From contig CAWIVF010000009.1 of the NCBI GenBank assembly GCA_963839535.1, positions 186,001-250,000 on the forward strand: DNA of 64,000 nucleotides, in the 5' to 3' direction. The notes beneath the pieces were generated by a model. It made no database searches. It was not told where the DNA came from and saw nothing but the letters and a program-made list of their open reading frames with translations. This document shows positions 1 through 8,492 of the stretch, one piece after another; the stretch's first letter is position 1; the number at the start of each line of letters is the position of its first letter. The position numbers were made by a program, and so were the translations under genes. Source of the stretch: RHKX01 sp963839535 (GTDB lineage Bacteria; Actinomycetota; Thermoleophilia; Solirubrobacterales; 70-9).

Positions 1-514
1 TCCTGCTCCTCGGGCAGACCAGCGGCCGGCTCCTCGCCGTCGAAGAGGACGAATCGCACCTCGGGTGCGCCCGGGGGACGGTCCATCGCGGCGAACGTGC
101 GCGCGAGCTGGACCACGATCGCGGTCCCCCCCGCTCCGTTGTTGGCCCCGACGAAGCCCTCCGGCTCGACCAGCGTGTCGTAGTGGGCGCCGATCAAGAT
201 GGCCGGGGAGGTCCCGGGGACGACGCTGACGATGTTCCGGAGGCCGGGCTCCCCCGGGATCGGCTCGAACTGCGCATCGGGCATCCGCTCGCGCAGCTCG
301 ACCGCGAGTCGCCGAAGCTGGGGCGATCCGGCCGGCCGCTGGCCGTATTCGAGCTGGAGCTCGATGAGCTTCCATGCCGCGGCCTCGTCGAAGGCGCCGG
401 TACCGGCGGCCGGGGGATTCGGCGCCGGTCGTCGGCGTGGCGGCCTCATCACCGCATCCGGTGAGGAGCAGGCAGGCGGCCGCCGCGAGGGCCAGGGGAG
501 CGGTTCGGAGCACG
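1..514 (-). CDS. M28-family metallopeptidase-like lipoprotein (partial, frameshifted)
   Basis: Runs off the left edge; only the N-terminal part is present. It begins at a GTG with a lipoprotein signal peptide ending LLLTGCGD (lipobox LTGC), so it should be exported and lipid-anchored. Downstream, in a frame shifted by one base near 410 beside a run of five C/G, lies an M28 aminopeptidase/glutaminyl-cyclase-like fold: ELQLEYGQRPAGSPQ, LIGAHYDT (first Zn His and Asp) and VRFVLFDGEEP. The position that normally carries the bridging-Zn aspartate reads GANNGAGG, with Asn in place of Asp. The family hydrolyses peptide bonds or cyclises N-terminal Gln. The Asn change leaves activity uncertain. The frame break most likely reflects a base error. 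Confidence 0.7.
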
Positions 515-563
515 GGCCAATCCTGGCAGGAGCGACCGCGGCGGCCGTCGTTAGGGTGGCTCC

Positions 564-1112
564 GTGCGCCTCCCGGGAACAGCTCTCGCCCTGCTGGGGG
601 CTCTCCTGGCCCTGCTCCTCGCCGGCTGCGGGAGCGACGATCAGGCCGCGCCCTCGCCGGGCTCCCCCGAGACCACCGGCGCCGAGCCGGCGAAGCAGGC
701 CGAGGACGGCGGGACGGACGAGGCGGAGGTGTACTTCACCGCCGGCGAGCAGTTCCGCAAGGTCGAGCGGGAGATCCCCGAGGGCGAGGACGAGCTGACC
801 GCGGCGGCCGAGGCGCTGGTCGCGGGCCCGACCCCGCGTGAGGCCGAGGCGAAGGTCGAGACGCGCACCCAGATCCCGGCCGCCACCGAGGTCGAGGACG
901 TCAGCCTGGCCGACGACGGCACCGCGGTCGTCGCCCTCTCCCCGGAGTTCACGGCGGGCATCCCGGATGAGCCCGGTAGGCGGAGCCGGGCGGAAGAGGC
1001 CGAGCTGAACGCCCGCCTCGGGCAGGTCACCTACACGCTCACCCAGTTTCCCGACGTCGAGCGGACCAAGGTCGTCGCCGGCGGCACCGCGGTCGAGCCG
1101 AGCCGACCCTGA
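564..1112 (+). CDS. GerMN-domain lipoprotein
   Basis: A 182-residue product. A signal peptide with lipobox LLLAGC (cysteine near residue 22) is followed by a Ser/Pro/Glu-rich linker and one GerMN (sporulation/spore germination GerM) domain from about residue 55. Its features include VYFTAGEQFRKVEREIP, ALVAGPTPREAEA, VEDVSLADDGTAVVALSPEF and QVTYTLTQFPDVERTKVVAG. GerMN proteins sit in the envelope of actinomycetes and firmicutes and associate with cell-wall metabolism; no enzyme activity is known. It is divergent from the M28 lipoprotein. Its stop lies immediately before a peptidoglycan-binding/L,D-transpeptidase reading frame with no orthodox start, so the two may be a single fused protein split by one indel. 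Confidence 0.8.
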   Translation: MRLPGTALALLGALLALLLAGCGSDDQAAPSPGSPETTGAEPAKQAEDGGTDEAEVYFTAGEQFRKVEREIPEGEDELTAAAEALVAGPTPREAEAKVETRTQIPAATEVEDVSLADDGTAVVALSPEFTAGIPDEPGRRSRAEEAELNARLGQVTYTLTQFPDVERTKVVAGGTAVEPSRP

Positions 1113-1720
1113 AACGGGCCGACTACGCCGAGCCCGAGCAGGGCCCGCGCCGGGTCGCCCGGGCCAAGGGCGAGCGCGGGTCGAGCGTCCGCAGGCTGCA
1201 GGAGCGCCTCGCCGAGCTCCGGTACCTGCCGAAGCGGGCGGTCGACGGCGTCGACGGCTACCGCACCCAGCAGGCGGTGATCGCCTTCCAGTCGTGGCGC
1301 GGGCTCGAGCGCGACGGGATCGTCGGGCCGAAGACGAGTGCCGCCCTCGCCAAGGCGAGCATCCCCAAGCCGGGCAAGACCGGCCCCGGGAGGCGGATCG
1401 AGGTCTACCGGGCGAAGGGGGTCGCCCTGCTGATCGCACACGACAAGGTCAAGCGGGCGATCCACATCTCCACCGGCGGGCCGGGCAACGAGACGCCCAC
1501 CGGCTCCTACGAGGTCTTCCGCAAGGAGCTCAAGTCGTGGTCCTACCCCTTCCAGACCTGGCTCCCCTACGCCTCCTACTTCAACAACGGCATCGCCTTC
1601 CACGAGTACCCCGACGTGCCGACCTATCCGGCCTCCCACGGCTGCGTCCGGGTTCCCGCCCCGGAGGCCCCGAAGGTCTACGAGTTCGCCGAGATCGGCA
1701 CCGCCGTCATCGTCATCTGA
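1109..1720 (+). CDS. Peptidoglycan-binding / L,D-transpeptidase (YkuD) protein, start uncertain
   Basis: The conserved frame opens right after the GerMN stop (LKRADYAEPEQGPRR) and ends at 1720. It contains a PG_binding_1 repeat (SSVRRLQERLAELRYLP to GLERDGIVGPKTSAAL) and then a YkuD catalytic domain. The histidine segment AFHEYPDVP and the Cys motif SHGCVRVP carry the active-site Cys and its HGC context. Such enzymes form 3-3 crosslinks in peptidoglycan or anchor proteins to it. No ATG, GTG or TTG occurs before GTG 1277, which falls inside the PG-binding domain. The true start is therefore either a CTG at 1109 or, more likely, the upstream GerMN gene, making a GerMN-PGB-YkuD fusion interrupted by one indel near 1105. 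I left the two parts separate. Confidence 0.75.
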   Translation: MKRADYAEPEQGPRRVARAKGERGSSVRRLQERLAELRYLPKRAVDGVDGYRTQQAVIAFQSWRGLERDGIVGPKTSAALAKASIPKPGKTGPGRRIEVYRAKGVALLIAHDKVKRAIHISTGGPGNETPTGSYEVFRKELKSWSYPFQTWLPYASYFNNGIAFHEYPDVPTYPASHGCVRVPAPEAPKVYEFAEIGTAVIVI

Positions 1721-1728
1721 GCCCGGCC

Positions 1729-2836
1729 GTGGCAGACGAGCTCGAGCCAGAACCGAACGAACTCGCGACGGTTCGCCGGCGCCAGCGCGAGCAGCGCCTC
1801 ACCGGGACCAGGCTCCCGGATCCAGCCGCCGTGGTCGGGTGGCTCGGGGCGGTGCAGGCCCAGGAGTTCGCCGAGGCCAAGTGGTCGATCGGGGAGCGGA
1901 TGGAGCCGGGAGCGACGGACGACGCCGTCGAGGAGGCCTTCACCGCGGGGGCGATCCTCCGGACCCACGTCCTGCGCCCGACCTGGCACTTCGTCGACTC
2001 CGGCGGACATCGGCTGGCTGCTGGAGCTCACGGGCCCCCGGGTGCTCCCGGCCGTGCGCCGGTACGCGGAGCGCTGCGGGATCGGGGACGCGGCGCTCGA
2101 GCGCGCCGCCGCCTGCATCGCAACGGAGCTCGCCGACGGCGAGCCGCGGACGCGGGCCGAGCTCGGCGATGCGCTCGTCCGGTGCCGGCATCCAACCCGG
2201 CGACGCTCTCGGCCTCTCGATGATCGCCATGTACGCCGAGCTGACCGGCGTGATCTGCAGCGGTCCGCGCCGGGGCAAGCAGCACACCTACGCCCTGATC
2301 GAGCATCGGGCACCCCATCGGTTGCGGCTCACCCGGGACGAGGCGCTGGCGGAGCTGGCCCGGCGTTACTTCAGGAGCCACGGGCCGGCCACGCGCAGGG
2401 ACCTGGGCTGGTGGGCCAGCCTGACCCTGGCCGACGTGGATCGCGCGGTCGGCCTCGCCGGCGACGCGCTCATGGTCGAAGCCGTCGAGGACGGGCGGGA
2501 GTGGATCTCGTCGCCCGAGCCGGTCCCCGCGCTGGGCGCCGCGGCTCCGGAATGCCTGCTGACGCCGACCTACGACGAGACGCTGATGGGATACCGGGAG
2601 CTCCGGCTGGTCCACGCCGTCACCCCGCCTCCGGATGTCGATCTGAAGCGGCCGATCGTCATCGGCGGCAGGACCGTCGGGGCTGGAAGCGGGTGCTCGA
2701 GCGGAGGGCGGTCAGGATCGAGGCGACCCTGACGAAGCGGTTGGACGAGGCGGAGGCAGAGGCGCTCGAGGGGGCGGCGCGGCGGTTCGGGGCGTTCCTG
2801 GGGCTGCCCGCCGAGCTGACCGTCGCAGGCCCCTGA
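1729..2836 (+). CDS. AlkZ-like winged-helix DNA-binding protein (HTH_42), three frame breaks
   Basis: Starts at GTG 1729 (MADELEPEPNEL) and can be followed across frames to 2836 with breaks near 2010, 2180 and 2685. The pieces match the winged-helix family that includes the DNA glycosylase AlkZ/YcaQ: GWLGAVQAQEFAEAKW (the QxQ-like motif that is catalytic in AlkZ), RTHVLRPTWHFV, GLSMIAMYAELTGVICSG, RRYFRSHGPATRRDLGWW, LLPTYDE-like LLTPTYDETLMGY and a C-terminal EGAARRFGAFLGLP. AlkZ relatives excise bulky or crosslinked bases; many actinobacterial members are uncharacterised. Length (about 369 codons) is normal for the family. Conservation on both sides of each break argues for sequencing indels, although a recent pseudogene cannot be excluded. 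Confidence 0.7.
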
Positions 2837-2855
2837 GGCCCCTACGATCCCGCGC

Positions 2856-3749
2856 GTGCGGATCGCGATCGCAAGCTTCGCCGGGATGCCACCGCAGTTC
2901 CGGGACGACGAGCTCCTGATGGAGCAGCTGCGCCTGCGCGGCGCCGACGTCGTGAGACGGCCCTGGGACGACCCGGAGGTCGACTGGCCGTCCTTCGACC
3001 TCGTCGTCGGCCGATCGGTGTGGGACTACGTCCTGCGCCACGACGAGTTCATGGAGTGGCTCGACTCGGCCGGCCCGCGGCTCGAGAACGCGCCTGAGCT
3101 GATGCGCTGGAACAGCGACAAGCACTACCTCGGGGACCTGGCCGCGGCGGGGGTTCCGGTCGTCGACACGACCTACGTCGAGCCCGGCATGCCGCCGCCT
3201 CCGATCGAGTCCGAGATCGTGGTGAAGCCGGCGATCTCGGCGGGCGGCCGCGACACGGGCAGATTCGGGCCGCGCTCGGCGGAGGCCGGAGCGGCGCTGA
3301 TCGAGAAGATCACGTCCGCCGGGGGGACCGCGATGGTCCAGCCGTTCCTCGCCAGCGTCGACCTCTCCGGGGAGACGGCGGTCGTGATGATCGACGGCGA
3401 GGTCAGCCACGTCCTGCGCAAGGGCGCGATCCTCGCGGCCGACGAGGTCGCACCGGTGCGCTCCGACGACGACCTCGGTGTGGCCGAGGTGATGTACGAC
3501 CCGGATCTCGTCCTCGCCGGAACCGCCGACGACGACGAGCTGCTCCTCGCCGAGCGGGTGATCGCCGGAATCCGCGAGCGCTTCGGCGTCACGCCGCTGT
3601 ACGCCCGGGTCGACATGCTCCGCGGCCCCGGTGGGGAACCCGTCCTGCTCGAGCTCGAGGCGATCGAGCCGAACCTCTACTTCGATCAGGCCCCCGGGGC
3701 GGTCGGGCGCCTGGCGGACGCGATCGTCGCCCGCGCCTCCGCCGCCTAG
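2856..3749 (+). CDS. ATP-grasp domain protein
   Basis: An intact 297-residue protein starting at GTG 2856, 19 nt after the preceding gene. The N-terminal half looks like the pre-ATP-grasp domain (MRIAIASFAGMPPQFRDDE, DLVVGRSVWDYVLR). The ATP-grasp core follows: SEIVVKPAISAGGRDTGRF (adenine/phosphate-binding lysine and Gly loop), MVQPFLASVDLSGETAVVMI (hinge) and the Mg-binding end PVLLELEAIEPNLYF with ELEAIEPNL. The arrangement resembles glutathione-synthetase/RimK-like and DcsG-like ATP-grasp ligases, which join a carboxylate to an amine. The substrate cannot be told from sequence, and the neighbours give no pathway. Its stop overlaps the stop of the convergent hydrolase gene. Confidence 0.75.
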   Translation: MRIAIASFAGMPPQFRDDELLMEQLRLRGADVVRRPWDDPEVDWPSFDLVVGRSVWDYVLRHDEFMEWLDSAGPRLENAPELMRWNSDKHYLGDLAAAGVPVVDTTYVEPGMPPPPIESEIVVKPAISAGGRDTGRFGPRSAEAGAALIEKITSAGGTAMVQPFLASVDLSGETAVVMIDGEVSHVLRKGAILAADEVAPVRSDDDLGVAEVMYDPDLVLAGTADDDELLLAERVIAGIRERFGVTPLYARVDMLRGPGGEPVLLELEAIEPNLYFDQAPGAVGRLADAIVARASAA

Positions 3750-4557
3750 AGCGCCCCGCGGATGAAGCGGGCGACGTCCTCGAGGACCTCGTCGCGGTTC
3801 GTCTCGTTGAACACCTCGTGGCGGGCACCCTCGTAGATCCGCTCCTCGAACCTCGACCCGCGGATCCGCTCCACCGCCTCGCGGGTGACTTCCAGCGGCG
3901 CGAGGGCGTCCTCGGTGCCGTGCACCCAGAGCGTCGGCAGATCGCCGAGCGTGCCCGCCGCGGCCACCGCGTCGACGCCGCCGAGCAGCGCCTCGAGCGT
4001 TGGCCGGTGGAAGGGGCCGTGGTAGACGAGCGGATCCGCCGCGTAGGCGGCTCCGACCGCGGGATCGCGGGAGAGCACCTCGGGGTCGATCGGGATCTCC
4101 GGGATCGGATCGAGGTCGAGCAGGGCCCGGAAGCCCGGGATTGCCCCCGATCACCGGAGCTGAGATGACGAGCGCCGTCAGCTCGTCGCGGTAGCGCTGG
4201 GCGAAGCGCGTCGCGATCAGCCCGCCCATCGAGTGCCCGAGCAGGACCAGGGGCAGGCGCGGGCCCTCACGCCGGGCGAGATCGGCGACCACGTGCAGGT
4301 CGTTCGTCAGGTCCTCCCCCTCCTCGACCAAGCGCCCGTTCGCCCGCCGAGCGCCCGTGACCGAGGTGATCGGCGCCGACGACGACGGCGCCGTTGGCCA
4401 CCAGTCGCTCGGCGACGTGCTCGTAGCGGCCGATGTGCTCGCCGTAGCCGTGCGCGATCAGGACGACGTGATCGGCATCGGGGTTGCGCCAGGTGCGCGC
4501 GATGAGCGTCCCCCGGGCACCCTCGAGCTCGGTCTCGGTATCGGCCTGCTCGGTCAT
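3746..4557 (-). CDS. Monoacylglycerol-lipase-like alpha/beta hydrolase (frameshifted)
   Basis: About 270 residues from ATG 4557 (MTEQADTETELEG). The pieces are conserved but lie in three frames, with breaks near 4330 and 4140. Visible motifs are HVVLIAHGYGEHIGRYEHV (oxyanion loop, as in monoacylglycerol lipases), GADHLGHGRSAG, the nucleophile elbow LLGHSMGG, the acid LWVHGTEDALAP and the histidine EGARHEVFNE. The family hydrolyses monoacylglycerols and lysophospholipids in the cytoplasm or at the membrane. The order GHSMGG-GTED-ARHE gives an intact catalytic triad, so I read the frame breaks as indel errors. A later in-frame ATG at 4078 would start after the nucleophile and cannot be the true start. 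Confidence 0.75.
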
Positions 4558-4561
4558 TCCC

Positions 4562-5149
4562 CTAGGTTCCCGCAATCGACGCCGGCGCGCCCATCGCCAC
4601 GGCGGCGCGCTCCTCGAGGACGTCGAGGCGGACGTGAGGAAAGCGGCCGTAGGCGGGCGGCGGATCGCCCGGGTCGATGTGGTCGGCGAGCCAGAACCCG
4701 CGCTCGCCGTGGAGGAGCTCGGCGCACCGGCGGGGATCGAGCGGCGAGAAGGACGACTCGATCAGCTCGCGGGCGGCCTCGTCCACATGGCCGGCGACGG
4801 GAGCCAGGCGCTCGGCCCCCCATTCCTCCCAGAGGCCGCCGGCCTTTCCGTACGAGGTCCCGTCGCAGTGAGCGACGAACCCGCAGCCGGCGAGCTCGCG
4901 AGCCCGCGCGACCTCGGCCTCCTGCGCGAGGCGCGAGCCCCGGTACGGACCGAGGTCCTCGTAGAGATCGGGCCGAAGCCCGATCGCGAAGCGCTTGACG
5001 AGCCCGGAGGACTTGTATCCGCGACGGTGCTGGGCGAAGCGCAACTCCGGATCGCGCGCGCTCGAGCCGACGTAGACCCAGGGGATCCGGGGGTCGCGGC
5101 GGCGACCCGCCTCGGGGCTGAGCTCGATCACGTAGACGCGTGAGGCCAT
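4562..5149 (-). CDS. GIY-YIG-nuclease-like hypothetical protein
   Basis: Intact, 195 residues, ATG start at 5149. The N-terminal 90 residues have a layout like a GIY-YIG nuclease fold: RVYVIEL near residue 4, then WVYVGSSARDPELRF, an Arg/His-rich stretch AQHRRGYKSSGLVKRF, and later a Glu in RLAQEAEVARARELAGCGF. Here VYV and VYVG stand for the GIY and YIG triads. The second half (GLWEEWGAERLAPVAGH to HVRLDVLEERAAVAMG) is not recognised. GIY-YIG domains cut DNA in repair, restriction and mobile elements, but this assignment rests on motif spacing only and the catalytic Glu is not certain. It lies 4 nt from the lipase start in the same direction, suggesting co-transcription. Confidence 0.55.
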   Translation of the reverse strand: MASRVYVIELSPEAGRRRDPRIPWVYVGSSARDPELRFAQHRRGYKSSGLVKRFAIGLRPDLYEDLGPYRGSRLAQEAEVARARELAGCGFVAHCDGTSYGKAGGLWEEWGAERLAPVAGHVDEAARELIESSFSPLDPRRCAELLHGERGFWLADHIDPGDPPPAYGRFPHVRLDVLEERAAVAMGAPASIAGT

Positions 5150-5209
5150 CGGGCCTCCCTTCGACGGCGCGGGCCGGTGGCCCCCCGGCGCACGAGATCT
5201 TCGACGCGA

Positions 5210-5986
5210 CTAAGCGTCGGGGCGGCCCGCGGGCGCCAGCTCCGGCCGCTTCGGCTCGCGGCCGTCCCCGGAGGAGCGGCCGCGCAGGCGGCGCACGACC
5301 CAGGGGGCGAGATGGCGGCCGGCCCAGGCGGCGTCGACGGCGAGCTGCATGTGGCGGGCGCGCGGTGCGGGATCGGGCAGCGGGTCCGGGTCCGGCTCCG
5401 GCGGCAGGCCGAGGGCCCGCGCAGCCGCCACCGCGAGCCGGTCGTGCCCGAGCGAGTTGGCGTGCAGCCGGTCCGGGCTCCAGAGGGCGGGGTGCGCGAT
5501 GCCGGCGCGGTCGATGTCGACCAGCACCGCGCCATGCCCGGCGGCAATCCGCCGCAGCCGCTCGTTGAAGGCGGCGACTCGCAGCCTGACCCGTTCGCCC
5601 GCGATCGAGATCACGGCGGTCGGGTCGGGGTAGGTCATCAGGATCACGCTCGCCCCCTGGCCGCGCAGGGCCACGACCATCGCCTCGATGTCCCCGCTGA
5701 CGCGATCGAGATCGACGCTGCGGCGGAGGATGTCGTTGAGGCCGCCGACGACGCTCGCGAGGTCGGGGCGGAGAGCCAGTGCCGGCTCGAGCTGCTCGGC
5801 GCGGATCTGCGGGACCTTGCGGCCGCGGATCGCGAGGTTGGCGTAGCCGAACGCCGGCTCGATCGCCCCCAGCCGCTCGGCGAGCCGGTCGGCCCAGCCG
5901 CGTGGCGTCCCGTCCGGATAGGGGTCGTCGAGGCCCTCCGTGGTCGAATCCCCGAGGGCCACGTAGCGGGTGAACGCGGGTGCCAT
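5210..5986 (-). CDS. SGNH/GDSL-family hydrolase
   Basis: 258 residues, ATG 5986. All four SGNH blocks are visible: block I YVALGDSTTEG (nucleophile Ser in GDS), block II Gly in LAIRGRKVPQI, block III SVVGGLNDILRR (oxyanion Asn) and block V SPDRLHANSLGH (catalytic Asp and His). These enzymes are small esterases or lipases, often acyl-hydrolases on lipids or sugars. No signal peptide is seen, so it is probably cytoplasmic. After residue 210 the protein has an Asp/Pro run (PEPDPDPLPDPAPRAR) and a basic tail. It is divergent from lemA across a 74-nt spacer and heads a leftward run with the GIY-YIG-like gene. Confidence 0.88.
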   Translation of the reverse strand: MAPAFTRYVALGDSTTEGLDDPYPDGTPRGWADRLAERLGAIEPAFGYANLAIRGRKVPQIRAEQLEPALALRPDLASVVGGLNDILRRSVDLDRVSGDIEAMVVALRGQGASVILMTYPDPTAVISIAGERVRLRVAAFNERLRRIAAGHGAVLVDIDRAGIAHPALWSPDRLHANSLGHDRLAVAAARALGLPPEPDPDPLPDPAPRARHMQLAVDAAWAGRHLAPWVVRRLRGRSSGDGREPKRPELAPAGRPDA

Positions 5987-6060
5987 CGCCGCAACGAAAT
6001 CACAGTTGCCGACGCCTCCGGGTTTCCAGATAGCGTCCGGCCGATGCCGGAGGAAGCCAG
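5987..6060. promoter_or_regulatory. Divergent promoter region between SGNH hydrolase and lemA
   Basis: A 74-nt spacer separates oppositely oriented genes. Toward lemA there is a weak sigma-70-like pair, TTGCCG at 6006-6011 and TAGCGT at 6031-6036 with a 19-nt spacer, and a clear ribosome-binding site GGAGG at 6049-6053 that supports ATG 6061 as the lemA start. The promoter hexamers are tentative; the ribosome-binding site is clear. Confidence 0.4.
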
Positions 6061-6636
6061 ATGATCATCGCCCTCGTCGTGGCCGCCCTCGCGATCGCCG
6101 CCGGCCTCTACACCTGGCTCACCTACAACCGGCTCGTCCGGCTGCGGCTCGCCGCCGCGAACTCCTGGGCGCAGATCGACGTCGCGCTCAAGCTTCGCCA
6201 TGACCTCGTCCCGAGCCTCGTGCAGACGGTGTCGGGCTACGCCTCCCACGAGCGCGACACGTTCGAGCGCACCGCCCTCGCCCGGGGCTCGGCGATCGGC
6301 GCCGTCGGCGCCGGACCGGCCCGGCAGGGACCGCTCGAGGGAGCGCTCGCCCTCGGCATCCGGTCGCTGATCGGCCTCGCCGAGGCCTACCCGGACCTGA
6401 AGGCGAGCGAGAACTTCGCCGCTCTGCAGCGCGATCTCGCGTCGGTCGAGGAGCGGATCGCGATCACGCGGCGGGTCTACAACGACACGGTCGAGACGCT
6501 GAACACGGCGATCGCGGTCTTCCCCTCCTCGATCGTCGCCCGGGGCTTCGGGTTCGGCCCGCGTGAGTTCTTCACGACCGGCGGGGAGGCGGCGAGCGCG
6601 CCCGCCGTCGACCTGGCCCCGACGCCGGCCCGATGA
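6061..6636 (+). CDS. LemA family protein
   Basis: 191 residues. One N-terminal membrane segment (residues 2-20, IIALVVAALAIAAGLYTWL) is followed by the LemA helical domain: NRLVRLRLAAANSWAQIDVA, LKLRHDLVPSLVQTVSGYA, ASENFAALQRDLASVEERI and the conserved ending RRVYNDTVETLNTAI with FPSSIVARGFGF. LemA proteins are membrane-anchored helical-bundle proteins of unclear role that are commonly encoded beside TPM or DUF2207 membrane proteins. That is the case here: the stop overlaps the ATG of the DUF2207 gene (ATGA at 6633-6636), indicating translational coupling. The usual length is about 185-195 residues. Confidence 0.95.
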   Translation: MIIALVVAALAIAAGLYTWLTYNRLVRLRLAAANSWAQIDVALKLRHDLVPSLVQTVSGYASHERDTFERTALARGSAIGAVGAGPARQGPLEGALALGIRSLIGLAEAYPDLKASENFAALQRDLASVEERIAITRRVYNDTVETLNTAIAVFPSSIVARGFGFGPREFFTTGGEAASAPAVDLAPTPAR

Positions 6637-8479
6637 GGTTCGCCCTGGGACGCATCCTCCGGGCGCTCACCATCGCGGCGGTCGTTGCCGTGGTCGTCTG
6701 GGGGTTCTTCCAGATCCCCTGGAACCAGCCGGAGAGGCACTACGACATCACCCGCGCCGACGTCGAGGTCGAGCTGCAGCGGGACGGCAGCCTCGAGGTC
6801 ACCGAGCACCTGACGTTCGACTTCAGCGGCAGCTTCAGCGGCGCCTTCCGCAGCTTCCCGTTGGAGGGCGACGACCGGGTGACGGACGTCTCCGTCAGCG
6901 AGGACGGCGAGCGTTATCGCCCCGGCGGGAACACGGTCCACGGTTCGTTCGACCGCCCCGGCACCTTCGGGGTCGTCCGCGAGGTCGGCCGGGACTTCGA
7001 GGTCGTCTGGCATTACCAGGCGATCGACGAGGAGCGGACCTTCGACATCACCTACACGGTCGTCAACGCCGCGACGGTCCACGACGACGTCGTCGACGTG
7101 GGCTGGAACGTCTGGGGGGACCAGTGGGACTTCCGCCTCGACGACCTGGACGCCTCGATCTCCGCGCAGAGCGGCGTCGCCCCGCAGGAGGCCTGGCTGC
7201 GACCGGCCTCGCTCGGCGACGAGCCGACCGTGGGAGACGAGGCTGCGATCTCGGTCGACGACGTCCCGCCCCATCGAGGCGGTCGGCCTGCGTGCCGTCT
7301 TCCCGCGCACGGCGGTCAACTCGACCGCCGGGGCCAACGTGGAGGGCGGTGCGGGGCTTGCCGAGATCGAAGCCGAGGAGGCCAAGCTCGCCGAGAAGGA
7401 GCCGATCCTGGACCGGCTGGGCAAGGTCGTCGTCGCCCACGAGCTGGCGATCTCGATCGGCCTCGGCGCGATCGCGCTGCTGATCACCGCGCTGCTGATC
7501 CTCCTGGCCCGCGAGCGGCGGACGGAGGCCCCGGAGTACGTGCCCGAGCCGCCGGAGGACCTACCCCCCGCCCTCGGCTTCGCGCTCGCCAGGGAGGGCG
7601 CCTACGACGACCGTCTCGTCCTCGCGACGCTGCTCGACCTGGTCGACCGCGGCTTCTACGACTCCCGCGCCGAGCCGGGGGCGAAGGAGCTCGACCTGGA
7701 GCTGAAGCTCGCCGACGACCGGCCCGAGCGCGGCGGCGCGCTCGAGAAGTACGAGATCGCGGTGCTCGACTTCTTCGACAAGCTGCTGCTCCCGAAGGGG
7801 TCCTGGGTGGCGCTCGGCAAGATGAGCGACCGGATCCCCGAGCACTCGTCCTCCTGGAGGTCACGCTGGGAGAACATGAACGAGAAGCTCGACCTGGCCG
7901 ACGAAGCACACCTGTCATGGGACCGCGATCTGCGCCCCTGGCGCATCGTGACCGCGATCGTGTTCCTGGTCGCGATCGCGATCGTCGCCCTCGTGGACCT
8001 GCAGCGCACCGGCGAGGCGATCGAGCCGATCGTCGCGGGGGCGACGACCCTGCTCCTGATGTTCGCGCTGCCCGGAACGTGGTTCCGGCGGCTCCGGGTG
8101 GGACCGCGCGAGCGCAGTGCCCAATGGCAGGCGTTCGAGCGCTGGACCCGCGACTTCCCACGTCTCGAAGGACGATCCGCCGTCGACCCTGAAGCTCTGG
8201 CGCCGGATCCTCGTCTACGCCGTCGCCTTCGGCACCGCCGAGCGGATCGCGAAGTCGGGCCGCATCCCGGCGCCGGTCGGCGAGGAGGCGGCGAGCAGCG
8301 GTGGCTGGGGCTATTACGCGGTCGGCTCGGGAGGAGACTTCGGCCACGGCTTCGGCGGGTTCTCCTCCGGCTTCGCAAGCCAGGTCGCGCCCGAGTCCTC
8401 GAGCTCCGGCGGCGGAGGCGGGGGTGGCGGCGGAGGCGGCGGCGGGTTCTCCGGCGGCGGGGGCGGCGGCGCCTGGTAG
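6633..8479 (+). CDS. DUF2207 membrane protein with Gly-rich tail (frameshifted)
   Basis: About 615 codons. It starts with a signal/TM segment (residues 7-24, RILRALTIAAVVAVVVWGFF), then the extracytoplasmic DUF2207 beta domain (HYDITRADVEVELQRDGS, LEVTEHLTFDFSGSFSGAF, RTFDITYTVVNAATVHDD). A TM follows (ISIGLGAIALLITALLILLA), then a cytoplasmic part with PPEDLPPALGFALAREG and LATLLDLVDRGFYD, two more TMs near 7940-8090, and a C-terminal SSGGG-type poly-Gly tail. Frame breaks occur near 7270 and 8160, yet every piece fits the family. Function is unknown. LemA/DUF2207 pairs are widespread and are thought to work together at the membrane. The poly-Gly tail is typical of this family. Confidence 0.85.
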
Positions 8480-8492
8480 CGCGGCCTGGGCC

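Noticed and set aside
1729..2836. AlkZ-like gene as a true pseudogene
   Set aside because: Conservation is full length with no premature gap or missing motif; breaks are single-base and match the general indel pattern, so I kept it as a gene.
8399..8476. Simple GGC repeat as a non-coding microsatellite
   Set aside because: It encodes the Gly-rich tail normal for DUF2207/TPM-type proteins and stays in frame to the stop.
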